A stretch of DNA of 64,000 nucleotides from the NCBI GenBank assembly GCA_030407315.1, contig JALQPE010002301.1:1-64000 (forward strand). The letters run 5' to 3'. Below, piece by piece: positions 22,200 through 31,573 of the stretch; position 1 is the first letter of the stretch, and the number at the start of each line of letters is the position of its first letter. Made by a program: the position numbers and the translations under genes. Source of the stretch: Asparagopsis taxiformis. Its lineage: Eukaryota; Rhodophyta; Florideophyceae; Bonnemaisoniales; Bonnemaisoniaceae. A model generated the notes under the pieces. That model searched no databases. It worked only from the letters and a program-made list of their open reading frames with translations, and was not told the DNA's origin.

Positions 22200-22559
22200 C
22201 TCCTCCGCAGCTGTACTTCCAAGTCCAATTCGACCGCATACGTTCCTCAGAGCAATACGTCCAAGCGGCTTCGTCAGCATATCAGCATCATTGTCTCCAG
22301 AGGCAATGTATTCGACTTCCAGAACGCGCTGCTGCACCAAGTCACGAATGTAGTGAATGCGAACATCAATGTGCTTGGCACGTCCAGAGGCGCAGCGTTC
22401 ACCTGTTGCCCAAGCAATTGCAGACTGGTTGTCAGACTTTAGTACAATTGGGCTCGTCGAATCCACCACTCCAGCTTCACACAGCACCCTTTTTGGCCAA
22501 ATAAGTTCCGTTGCAGCCAGAGGCATTGCATGGTACTCAGCCTCACATGTGGACAAGGA
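22194..22559 (-). pseudogene. Copia-A RNase H tail
   Basis: Minus-strand codons begin SLSTCEAEYHAMPLAATE at the Copia-B2 junction and end GLGSTAAEEC with the stop inside the LTR. KSDNQSAIAW and RAKHIDVRIHYIRD are copia RNase H motifs. It continues exactly the frame cut at 6177 (..QNVVS). Confidence 0.9.
22555..22559. repeat. Target-site duplication AAGGA, left of Copia-B2
   Basis: Reverse complement of TCCTT at 6173-6177. Not matched by the right flank of B2 (GATTG). Confidence 0.8.
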
Positions 22560-23175
22560 TTTTGCGAATAATTGAGTCGCAGCAACAGAAGCACTCAATC
22601 TCGAGAATATTCTGTGAAAATCTCGATGAAGGAGTCCTCTAGGAGCCTTGAAATATGGCTCATCGTGTTCCTCGTTGAAAAACGGTTGAAGCACTCACTG
22701 TAATAGGCCCTGAGGGGCTCAGTTACGTCAGAAAACTTTAACCCTCGATTTCTCCTAAAAGGAGTGCTCTAGGCGCTCCGAAACCTATCTCATCATGTTC
22801 AGCGTGCCCGAATTAGTCGGGTAGCAACTTCTCCGAAGCTTCTACGACCTTTCTTCACGGAGATAACAGCGTCTGAAGTTTCAATTTGTTTGTCATACTT
22901 TCAATTAGTAATTAGAAATGCCAGGATGGGTTGCCATCATGGCACAGGGAAAATGTTATGATTAGTGTACACGTGTGGACGATATGATAGAGAAGCCCAC
23001 GTGTACCAGACTGGCAGCAGGTGCATACCAGGACAGACTGTCAGTGACAGACTGTCTGGAGCAGCTATTAACAGGCTGTCCTTAGCACCGCCGGCGCACC
23101 TCGGCGAGAATACAAATAATGTAGTGAGCTCGCAGATTCAATAAACGCTCGGCAAGCGACCATTTCGTTTCAACA
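22560..23175 (+). repeat. Copia-B2 5' LTR
   Basis: 616 bp, TTTTGCG..TTTCAACA. It shares CTCGATGAAGG with the B1 5' LTR, whereas both 3' LTRs have CTCGATAAAGG. Confidence 0.95.
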
Positions 23176-23189
23176 GGTTATGGGCCCAG
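23176..23189 (+). other. Copia-B2 primer-binding site
   Basis: GGTTATGGGCCCAG directly after the LTR, complementary to the anticodon arm of initiator tRNA-Met. Confidence 0.85.
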
Positions 23190-23509
23190 TGCGCTCGCTC
23201 GGGTCGTTTCTTATTCTCTAGCGCTTTGGTAAGTGCGTCGTTTGCGTCGGCGTTCTCTTACCTATTTCGTCTCGTTCTCGCCTCGTTTTCTCGTCTCTTC
23301 GTTTGCGCGCTTTTCTTCCGTTCTGTCGCCGCCGCGCACCTCTGTCGTCGCTCCGCGCCGACACTGTGTCATCCTGTCACTGACATCCTGTCATCCACAC
23401 TGTGTCACACTGACGCTCTGTCATCTTGCCATCCGTCTCCGGGTCATCGTCATCAGGTGACATCATTCTTTCATCTGCGGTTCTCGTGCGAAGGAAAAAG
23501 TTTGGCCAG

Positions 23510-23584
23510 CGTCGTTGCTGGGGTTTGAACCAAGGATCTATACATCTCCGTGGACCGTCCAACCGACTCGGCTACCGGGCCACT
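23510..23584 (-). ncRNA. tRNA-like sequence, antisense in Copia-B2 leader
   Basis: Same sequence as 11756-11830. A- and B-box-like elements lie on the strand opposite to the element. Acceptor pairing is poor. Confidence 0.5.
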
Positions 23585-23660
23585 CAAGGCCCAATTACTG
23601 GAATCGACCTTTGCTTTTATATTGGCTAGTCTATACCTTTCTCAACTCGGTCCTGCTCTT

Positions 23661-23700
23661 GTAAGACAGTGACCTTGTCCTGATCGGTATAGCGTTATAG
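23661..23700 (+). other. Possible 40-nt leader intron of Copia-B2
   Basis: GTAAGA..TTATAG. The same 40-nt spacing and borders (GTAAGT..TTATAG) occur in Copia-C at 33151-33190. It is very short for a spliceosomal intron, so the segment may be conserved for another reason. Confidence 0.3.
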
Positions 23701-23761
23701 CCTCTACCTATCACCGAATAAACTCATCGAACGTTTGGTTTCATTGTCAACGGTTTCCACA

Positions 23762-24278
23762 AGTAAGTTTATACCTTTCACCTTTCGGTCTATTTCAAGG
23801 TTTAGACCTTAGTATTGATCGGTATAACTTCTAACACGCTCTCTACTTTCAATCTGCAGTGTCTAGCAGTGACGAAGACCGCGTGGAACCGCGCTCCGAC
23901 GAGCAGCCTCCCAGGCTTCGTCGCGAGGGGGAGTCTCTTCAAGACCGGGTCTTCCGCAAAGCCTATAGCATCGCCGAAAGGAGGGATAACAAGAAGAAGT
24001 ACGCCGCTCACAAGAAGGCAAACCGCTCGAGGTGTCACCACTGCAACGTCTTCCTCAACTCCGCCGAGTCTAGAGTCGCACACTTTAGCGGCTCTAGACA
24101 TAAGAAGACTATCGAACGCCTCAAGGAAGGTGGTCTCAAGGTCTGCAAACCCTGCGGTGTCATCGTTCGCACCCAGAGCGAGTTCGACAACCACCTCCGC
24201 GGTAGTCGCCACCGTGGCATCGAGAAGACCCTCAAAGCCGCTAAAGCCTCTAAGGCTTCCTCGTCCTCCGATAAGTAG
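23762..24278 (+). CDS. Copia-B2 ORF1: two-zinc-finger accessory protein, spliced start
   Basis: Same 139-aa protein as in Copia-B1, with two CX2CX12HX5H fingers. The candidate intron is 23763-23859 (97 nt): donor GTAAGT after CCACAA, a CTAAC branch-site-like motif at about 23831, a pyrimidine-rich stretch and acceptor CTGCAG. Splicing joins A (23762) to TG (23860-23861), giving ATG TCT AGC AGT. No in-frame ATG exists at this place in unspliced sequence. The ORF is 183 bases upstream of gag-pol, whose translation would then need a second transcript, reinitiation or leaky scanning. A role as RNA-binding cofactor or silencing suppressor is only a guess. Confidence 0.75.
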
Positions 24279-24461
24279 TACTCCCCTTCTCTAGACACAC
24301 TAGAAATCTAGCTGATTTCTCTTTGATAAACCTTGTTTCTTGTTCTCCACTCATCTAGCTCTTAGCTAAAAGTCTTTATCCTATAGATCCCAGCTTGGTC
24401 CTAGACGACTATCGGTTGTCCACTTGGGAAGGGTCGAACAGATAAGACATAATACAGAGCC

Positions 24462-27400
24462 ATGGAGAGCAATTCATCCGGCATTCGCATTGAAAAGCTG
24501 GACTACTCCAACTTCCACTCATGGAAGCAAAAGATGGAGCTCATCCTCGGCCACCGCGAGATGGACGACATGATCGATCCCATTCTATGCCGCCCTCCTC
24601 CAGAGGATCCAGAGGCATTGTCTAAATGGACTCGTAAAGACAAGACTGCTCGCATGGCAATCGGCATCAGTCTGTCAGACGAAATGCTGAAGAACGTTCG
24701 CCACACTACTACCGCCCTAGAAATGTGGCAAGAGATCTGCAACGTCCATCAACGTCACACTCTTCTGAACAAGCTCGCTGCTCGTCGTGACTTCTACACT
24801 GCAACAATGAAGCAGGGGGAGCAAATGCTTGTATACATCAATCGTGTACGTCAAATGGCTTCCCACCTCGAGTCAATGGACGTCAAGATTGACGAAAAGG
24901 AAATGGCCATGGCTGTACTCAACGGCCTCCCATCATCCTTCCGAACGTTGATCACGGCACTCGATGCAATTGGAGATGACGACCCTTCGTTCACCTTTGA
25001 CAAGGTGCGCAGCCGCTTACTGCAGGAAGAAAGAAGAACTAGCATGCTTCGAAACTCTTCACACACATCTCAACAAGCATCAGCATTAGTCAACTTATCT
25101 GGGAAACAACCACGTCGTGCCAATCGAAAATACTGCTCTCACTGCCACAGAACCAACCATACCGAACCCTATTGCTGGGAAAAGCATGGTCGTCCCAATC
25201 ATTCTCGGAGTAACAAGCCTCGAGGATCCACATCTCCAGCAACCAGCGTTCCAATGCAAACCGCAGCAGTAGCAATGGAACCATCCGAAGAAGAAGTCGA
25301 CTACGTATGTTTACTCAGCAGTGCTATCGAGGCGTGCAACAGTTCTCACGAACGCAAGGCAACAGTCTGGCACATTGACTCTGCGGCCACCTCACATATC
25401 ACCTTCGACCGATCCATGTTCAAAACGTATACGTCAGAGATCCCTTTCAACGTTACCATGGGCGACAAGTCCTCCTCCATAGCCATCGGTCGAGGAGATA
25501 TCCACCTACCTATAATAGTAAAAGGTGTCACTTCAACGTGCATACTCCGCAACGTGCTGCACGTACCCTCATTCGTGTTCTCCCTTATCTCAGTTTCCAC
25601 CCTCACCAGTCGTGGTCTCTCCCTCTCCTTCATAAATGACACTGTCGAAATCAAAAAGAACAACTCCATAGTTGCTTTAGGGATTCGTCGACATGGACTC
25701 TATACTCTACACACTACTCCTCACGAACATAACGTTGAGGTGGCATGTGTGGCCAGCCTGGAACTCTGGCATCGTCGCCTCGGACACGTACACCATGCAG
25801 CAATCTCGCATATGGCAAAACACTCCCTCGTTAAAGGTCTCCAAATTGCCGGTGGGACGACAACCCAGCAACCGTGCAAAGGCTGCCTGGCCGGTAAAAT
25901 GGCTCGAGCACCAATCCCCCATGCATCTGATACTCGAGCAACCGGTTTACTTGACCTTGTCCACACTGATGTAGCCGGACCTATGGAAACATCTTCAAAA
26001 GGGGGAGCACGTTACTTCGTTACCTTTATCGACGACAAGTCCCGTTGGCTTTCCGTCTATCCTATCGCACTGAAATCAGACAGCTTCAGCTCTTTCCAGC
26101 ACTTTCGAAATACTGCAGAGACACACACAGGACGAAAAATCCGCCAACTTCGCTCGGATGGTGGCGGTGAATATTTCTCAAACGAGTTTAGCGAGTTCCT
26201 CATAACTCACGGAATCACTCGCCAGACTACCGCTCCCTATACCCCGCAGCAAAACGGTGTATCGGAACGGATGAACCGGACTCTAAAAGACCTCATTCGT
26301 GCCATGCTCCATCACAATTCTGTCCCTGCAGACTTCTGGGCGGAAGCCCTTGACTGCGCAGCATACGTCCGAAATCGTGTCACAAGCCGTGGGATACCCT
26401 CAGATAAAACTCCGTTCGAATTATGGATGGGTCGTAAACCTGATATCTCCCATCTAAAAGTGTTCGGTAGTCAGTGTTGGTACAAGGTCCCACAAATACG
26501 CCTAACATCTCTAAACAGTCGCTCATCTCCTGCCATGATGATCGGTTACTCCAAAACCCAGAAAGCGTACAAGCTGTGGGACGACCAAACGAACACCGTG
26601 GTAATCTCAAGGGACGTCGTCTTCGACGAATCGGCATCGGATGAAACCACTCAACCTCGCTCTGTTGAAGACTCTACATATATTGATGACGACAACACCT
26701 TGAGCTACATACCGGAACATCCTCAACCCCGCATGCAAAAATCGGATGACGAGTCGCCCACGCCTCCACAGTCTCCCAGCATCTCCGGGGGAGAATCGAG
26801 CCCTATTGCTTCTCCAAGCAGTCCTGCTCATCCTACTATACCGGCTTCCCCGAGCAACCTCTCCATTCCATCTGCTCCTCGGAAGTCTTCAAGACCTCGA
26901 AAGCCCCCGACTCAATGGTGGAAACCGACTGCACTCGTTAGCATTGCTCCGGAACTCCTCACCTTCACTACCGCGACAGAGGGGGAGGATAGAAAGCTCT
27001 GGCTCAAAGCAATAGACTCCGAAATGGAATCTCTCTACACCAACCAGACCTGGATTCTTGTCCCTCGCAGTGAAGCCCGCAATCTTCTCTCCTGCAAATG
27101 GCTTTTCAAAATCAAGGATGTTGTCAACGGCGACGGAACGAACGGTGTGAAGTACAAAGCACGACTTGTCACTCGTGGTTTTGAACAACAATACGGTGTT
27201 GACTACGAAGAAACATACGCTCCGGTTGTAAAACTATGCACTCTCCGCACGTTCCTCGCTATAGTTGCTCACAAATCCCTCCATTGCGATCAAATGGATG
27301 TCAAGACAGCCTTCCTATACGGTGATCTCGATCAAGATATCTACATGGAACAACCAGAAGGGTTCGTTCATCCGCAATACCCGAACCATGTGTGTAAACT

Positions 27401-28562
27401 GCAAAGAGCACTCTACGGTCTAAAACAAGCTCCGAGACAGTGGCACGCAAAGATCGACGAATTCGTGATCGGTATCCTCAAATTCGAGACTTCTCCGTAT
27501 GATCCATGCCTTTACGTCAAGTATGAAGGAGGAGCAATGGTGATCATTACCCTCTACGTTGACGACCTACTCATGGCATCAAGTAATCGCCGACTACTTG
27601 ATTGGCTAAAAGGGGAGTTCAATAAAAGGTTCTCAATGAAAGACTGCGGAGAAGCCAAGGTCTGTCTTGGACTCGAGATCGTTCGCAGCTCGTCAAGAGG
27701 AACTCTGCACCTCAGCCAGAGTCGTTATGTCCACAAGGTGCTAGAACGCTTCGGGATGCTTGACTCGAGTCCCGTAGTCACCCCAATGGAATCGCAGATA
27801 AGTCCTGCAGACCTCGAAGGGGAACCTATAGCCTCTACACTATATCGAAGCGCTGTTGGTAGCCTCATGTATCTCTCGGTCGGGACTCGCCCCGACATAT
27901 CCTTCGCTGTGGGACGGCTTGCCCAACATGTGGAACATCCGACAACAAGACTGTGGACAGCAGTTAAGCGCGTACTCCGCTATGTGAATGGAACAAGGAA
28001 TCTGGGCTTGCTCTATCAAGCCGATAAACCGTTCCACCCGATCGCGTACAGTGACTCCGACTGGGGTGGCTGCACGATCAATCGAAAATCCACCAGTGGT
28101 TACGTTTTCCTAATGGCGGGAGGGGCCGTCAGCTGGAAGTCACGCAAACAAGGTTGCGTTGCTCTTTCCTCCTCCGAAGCGGAGTACATGGCTCTGTGTG
28201 CAGCTGTAAAAGAATCAATCTGGCTTAGCAACATTTTCCGCTCAATCACAGCAAGCGAAGAATACGAGCCGATCTGCATCAACGTCGATAACCAAGGATC
28301 TATCAATATGGCTCGAAATGATGTGTCCGGAACTAGAACAAAGCACATTGACATTCAATACCACTTCGTACGCGATAGCCTCGACAAAAACCTCTACACA
28401 ATGCAATACTGCCCCACATCAGAAATGGCTGCCGACTTGCTCACAAAACCTCTTCCCCGTCTTCTCCTTCACAAATTCAAAGACCTCATCGGACTTCAAA
28501 ACCTCCCTACATCTGGTGCTTCATCGAGCTTGTCACAGAGGGGGAGTGTTGCGAATAATTGA
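24462..28562 (+). CDS. Copia-B2 gag-pol polyprotein
   Basis: Intact 1366-aa ORF, nearly identical to the B1 protein. Zinc knuckle at about nt 25135, protease HIDSAATSH at about 25371, integrase core from about 25945, YTPQQNGVSERMNRT at about 26237, RT catalytic YVDDLL at about 27556 and RNase H from about 28047. RT has the usual YMEQPEGF with D before I, where B1 has V. The stop is 16 bases inside the 3' LTR. Confidence 0.95.
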   Translation: MESNSSGIRIEKLDYSNFHSWKQKMELILGHREMDDMIDPILCRPPPEDPEALSKWTRKDKTARMAIGISLSDEMLKNVRHTTTALEMWQEICNVHQRHTLLNKLAARRDFYTATMKQGEQMLVYINRVRQMASHLESMDVKIDEKEMAMAVLNGLPSSFRTLITALDAIGDDDPSFTFDKVRSRLLQEERRTSMLRNSSHTSQQASALVNLSGKQPRRANRKYCSHCHRTNHTEPYCWEKHGRPNHSRSNKPRGSTSPATSVPMQTAAVAMEPSEEEVDYVCLLSSAIEACNSSHERKATVWHIDSAATSHITFDRSMFKTYTSEIPFNVTMGDKSSSIAIGRGDIHLPIIVKGVTSTCILRNVLHVPSFVFSLISVSTLTSRGLSLSFINDTVEIKKNNSIVALGIRRHGLYTLHTTPHEHNVEVACVASLELWHRRLGHVHHAAISHMAKHSLVKGLQIAGGTTTQQPCKGCLAGKMARAPIPHASDTRATGLLDLVHTDVAGPMETSSKGGARYFVTFIDDKSRWLSVYPIALKSDSFSSFQHFRNTAETHTGRKIRQLRSDGGGEYFSNEFSEFLITHGITRQTTAPYTPQQNGVSERMNRTLKDLIRAMLHHNSVPADFWAEALDCAAYVRNRVTSRGIPSDKTPFELWMGRKPDISHLKVFGSQCWYKVPQIRLTSLNSRSSPAMMIGYSKTQKAYKLWDDQTNTVVISRDVVFDESASDETTQPRSVEDSTYIDDDNTLSYIPEHPQPRMQKSDDESPTPPQSPSISGGESSPIASPSSPAHPTIPASPSNLSIPSAPRKSSRPRKPPTQWWKPTALVSIAPELLTFTTATEGEDRKLWLKAIDSEMESLYTNQTWILVPRSEARNLLSCKWLFKIKDVVNGDGTNGVKYKARLVTRGFEQQYGVDYEETYAPVVKLCTLRTFLAIVAHKSLHCDQMDVKTAFLYGDLDQDIYMEQPEGFVHPQYPNHVCKLQRALYGLKQAPRQWHAKIDEFVIGILKFETSPYDPCLYVKYEGGAMVIITLYVDDLLMASSNRRLLDWLKGEFNKRFSMKDCGEAKVCLGLEIVRSSSRGTLHLSQSRYVHKVLERFGMLDSSPVVTPMESQISPADLEGEPIASTLYRSAVGSLMYLSVGTRPDISFAVGRLAQHVEHPTTRLWTAVKRVLRYVNGTRNLGLLYQADKPFHPIAYSDSDWGGCTINRKSTSGYVFLMAGGAVSWKSRKQGCVALSSSEAEYMALCAAVKESIWLSNIFRSITASEEYEPICINVDNQGSINMARNDVSGTRTKHIDIQYHFVRDSLDKNLYTMQYCPTSEMAADLLTKPLPRLLLHKFKDLIGLQNLPTSGASSSLSQRGSVANN
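28537..28546 (+). other. Copia-B2 polypurine tract
   Basis: AGAGGGGGAG immediately upstream of the 3' LTR; the usual primer site for plus-strand synthesis. Confidence 0.8.
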
Positions 28563-29162
28563 GTCGCAGCAACAGAAGCACTCAATCTCGAGAATATTCT
28601 GTGAAAATCTCGATAAAGGAGTCCTCTAGGAGCCTTGAAATATGGCTCATCGTGTTCCTCGTTGAAAAACGGTTGAAGCACTCACTGTAATAGGCCCTGA
28701 GGGGCTCAGTTACGTCAGAAAACTTTAACCCTCGATTTCTCCTAAAAGGAGTGCTCTAGGCGCTCCGAAACCTATCTCATCATGTTCAGCGTGCCCGAAT
28801 TAGTCGGGTAGCAACTTCTCCGAAGCTTCTACGACCTTTCTTCACGGAGATAACAGCGTCTGAAGTTTCAATTTGTTTGTCATACTTTCAATTAGTAATT
28901 AGAAATGCCAGGATGGGTTGCCATCATGGCACAGGGAAAATGTTATGATTAGTGTACACGTGTGGACGATATGATAGAGAAGCCCACGTGTACCAGACTG
29001 GCAGCAGGTGCATACCAGGACAGACTGTCAGTGACAGACTGTCTGGAGCAGCTATTAACAGGCTGTCCTTAGCACCGCCGGCGCACCTCGGCGAGAATAC
29101 AAATAATGTAGTGAGCTCGCAGATTCAATAAACGCTCGGCAAGCGACCATTTCGTTTCAACA
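28547..29162 (+). repeat. Copia-B2 3' LTR
   Basis: 616 bp, TGTTGCG..TTTCAACA. AATAAA at 29127-29132 is a candidate polyadenylation signal. Followed by GATTG. Confidence 0.95.
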
Positions 29163-29167
29163 GATTG
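29163..29167. repeat. Target-site duplication GATTG, right of Copia-B2
   Basis: Reverse complement of CAATC at 12781-12785. Confidence 0.8.
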
Positions 29168-29460
29168 CAGTCAGTCTGTGCATCGTCTGTGTTCTCGGAA
29201 ATGGACGCGGACGTCCACAACCTCTAGTACACCTAGTATTACTAGGCGGACGTCCATGTTCTCCAGTATTTTTGGATGTCCGCCTAGAACCGGACGTCCA
29301 TGCGGTCTAGTACGTCTAGTATTACTAGGGCGACATTCATTGTTTCTAGTACCACGGATGTCCCCCTCGGGATGGACTTCCGCCATGTCTATGTCCACCT
29401 AGGACGGGCGCCGGTTCAGAAATTCAAATATTTCGACCCCAGAAATTTCTGCCGCCGTGC
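29163..29460. repeat. Degenerate GGACGTCC / CTAGTATTACTAGG repeat cluster with a hairpin
   Basis: GGACGTCCA-type and TCTAGTA-type motifs alternate irregularly about every 30-50 bases. CTAGGCGGACGTCC (29242-29255) and GGATGTCCGCCTAG (29274-29287) form a 14-bp stem with one G-T pair and an 18-base loop. By the inversion argument, 29163-29183 on the minus strand also holds the first six codons of MTase-1. Confidence 0.5.
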
Positions 29461-29569
29461 TCGACATGGATGTCCGCATCCATCACGGCGACCACTCTAT
29501 TTTTCCTTGTCGGTCGACACCAATTTCGTCTTTAATTTTTTCATCCTCTCGCTCACACCCCCTTCCTGA

Positions 29570-30480
29570 TGGTGCTCACCTCCCCCGTACTGTACCTCAA
29601 ACACCCCCAATACCACTCTAGCACGCATTTTCAGCTACCTATCCCCACTTCCACGGTGCACATCTCCATTCCATACCTACTTTTCTGCTCTACCGTACAG
29701 ATTTCGTATAACCAGTCCTCATACTACCTCAGAATAGGGAAAAACACCCCCTATCTCCTCGACCATGCTCTCCCCCAACACCTTTGCAACGTATTGTTCT
29801 TCAATACCCTCTCTCCTCTACCTTCAACCCCTCTCCTTCGCCCTCTCCACAAACTTCCCCTGCAGCTTACTCTTCCGAAACCTCTCACTCCCCATCCCGT
29901 ACCCGACCTGCTCCACCCCTCCCTCCCTCAGCTGCTCCATGCCCCCACGCCATCCGCATCTTCGATACCGTATACACCACCACCACCGGCCCACGCTCCC
30001 GCTCCCCCGCCGTCTCTCCAGAAACCTCCCCGCTCTGAAACACATATCAACCCCCCACTTCGCACCCTTCGTCCCACTCCCCTCCCTCCCCAAATACAAT
30101 AACCCCCTTCTTCTCCATCACATCCCCACTCACCACAGCCAGAACAGACGCTACCCCTCCCCCTCTTTCTCCTCACTTTCCTAAAACCCCCTCCTCTCGG
30201 CCGGCGCCTTCAACCGCACCCTCCTACGGTCCCATCTAAACACCTCCTCCGCCCTCACTACCCCAACACCCCGCAGCGTCTCCCCAATCCCCATAATATG
30301 CTTGTCGGCACTCCTCTCCGAATCACACTCCAATCTAAACCCGCACTCCGTACATTTCCACCTCCCCCTGTACCATCCCAAGATTGCATCCCTCCACAGA
30401 ACACATCCTCATACCACAGAAGAATTTTCTTCCTCTCATACCTCATCCTTCAAACCTCCATCAGTTCCATGAAAATTTCG
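29570..30480. repeat. Pyrimidine-rich (C/T) low-complexity tract
   Basis: The plus strand is strongly rich in C and T, with few G. Open frames here on both strands encode Pro/Ser/Leu- or Gly/Arg-rich strings and look like composition effects. 30481-30837 holds nothing I can support. Confidence 0.5.
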
Positions 30481-30837
30481 ATGTAAATATTTTCTCCACT
30501 ATGCAATCTCAAACATGTATGAGCCTATGCCTTTCCGCTTTGTCAACCCTGAATATTGGTACTCATGTTTTCATAAAATAGGGCCACCCACATCCCTATC
30601 CCGTTCTGCAAGCTTTACAAACCACTAGACGCATACTCCACAACTATACAACAAACACTACTCGCTATTTCAGACGACGCAGTACACAAGTAGCGTAGTC
30701 TCAACCTTCCGTGACGCCTTCCCTGATGCGTAAAAGTGCGAAAGACGTCTAGACTACTACTACTACGATATAGTATATCAGAAGTGAGTGCGGGAATTTT
30801 CGGCACAGGAGATGCTGGGCCACCAAATTGATTTTTC

Positions 30838-30914
30838 GGAAATTTTAGAATTTCTGGGCTGGCCAGCAGTGCAATCGAGCTGGACATCCACCAGACGTCC
30901 ATTTCAGGTTGGTC
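30838..30914 (+). repeat. Direct repeat, copy 1 (about 75 bp)
   Basis: CTGGGCTGGCCAGCARTGCA..GAGCTGGACATCCACC.GACGTCCATTTCAGGTTG; the second copy is at 31228-31301, about 85-90% identical by eye. Confidence 0.6.
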
Positions 30915-31124
30915 TTCAGAGAGTGAGGCGGGACCATGATGGAACAAGAACCAAGACCTGTCCCTGACGTGTTGAGCCTGAAATCGATCCTTCGTGAGAC
31001 GCGATTTAGCCTTACAGTTAGTGCCTACAGAAGCCAGTGACAACCCCACTCGGGGCGGCGGCCGGTTCCTGGGGCTGTTGTGGCCAAATTAGACACCATG
31101 ATTTGAATTAAAATTTGGGCTATT

Positions 31125-31158
31125 CTCAAAAACATGCACATGTGAACATGTTTTTGAG
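31125..31158. repeat. Perfect 12-bp inverted repeat (hairpin)
   Basis: CTCAAAAACATG (31125-31136) and CATGTTTTTGAG (31147-31158) with a 10-base spacer. No neighbouring gene explains it. Confidence 0.5.
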
Positions 31159-31227
31159 ATGGGGGTGTGCCGTACGGCACAATCGACCGCCCAAATCGAT
31201 ATTTTTTGCAATATTTTTTTCTGCGCT

Positions 31228-31301
31228 GAATTGTAGAACTTCTGGGCTGGCCAGCAATGCATCTGAGCTGGACATCCACCGGACGTCCATTTCAGGTTGA
31301 T
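31228..31301 (+). repeat. Direct repeat, copy 2
   Basis: Second copy of 30838-30914, carrying the same GGACGTCC core seen at 29195-29310. Confidence 0.6.
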
Positions 31302-31573
31302 CGTGTATCGTGCACGTCCACCCATTACCGGAAGCAAGTAGGCGATGAAGCACGTACAAACCCAATTGTTCTGCTATTTCTAGCATAGACCATCGAGTCT
31401 AGAGATGTAAGGGAATCGTCCTGGAAATCATGCTCCAACCCACGAGGGAATGGACAATCTAGTTTGAAAGCATGGAACGGAAGTACATTATACTAGGTTC
31501 ATAGATTGAAAGTGATAAAGGAGATGATTATATTCTCGATAATTGTTTACCAAAGTAGGAGTTGTTAAGCTAT

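Larger units (their letters stand above)
22560..29162 (+). mobile_element. Copia-B2, full-length Ty1/copia retrotransposon
   Basis: 6603 bp with LTRs 22560-23175 and 28547-29162, the same structure as Copia-B1 in opposite orientation. The first LTR base pair is TT rather than TG (22560-22561). In the history inferred here, its left LTR belonged to the insertion in Copia-A and its right LTR to the insertion in MTase-1. Confidence 0.95.

Noticed and set aside
23510..23584. Functional nuclear tRNA gene
   Set aside because: A and B boxes are present, but acceptor and anticodon stems do not pair properly, so only tRNA-like is claimed.
29569..30184. Plus ORFs of 139-177 codons and minus Gly/Arg-rich ORFs
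   Set aside because: The sequence is a C/T-rich low-complexity tract; the open frames follow from composition.
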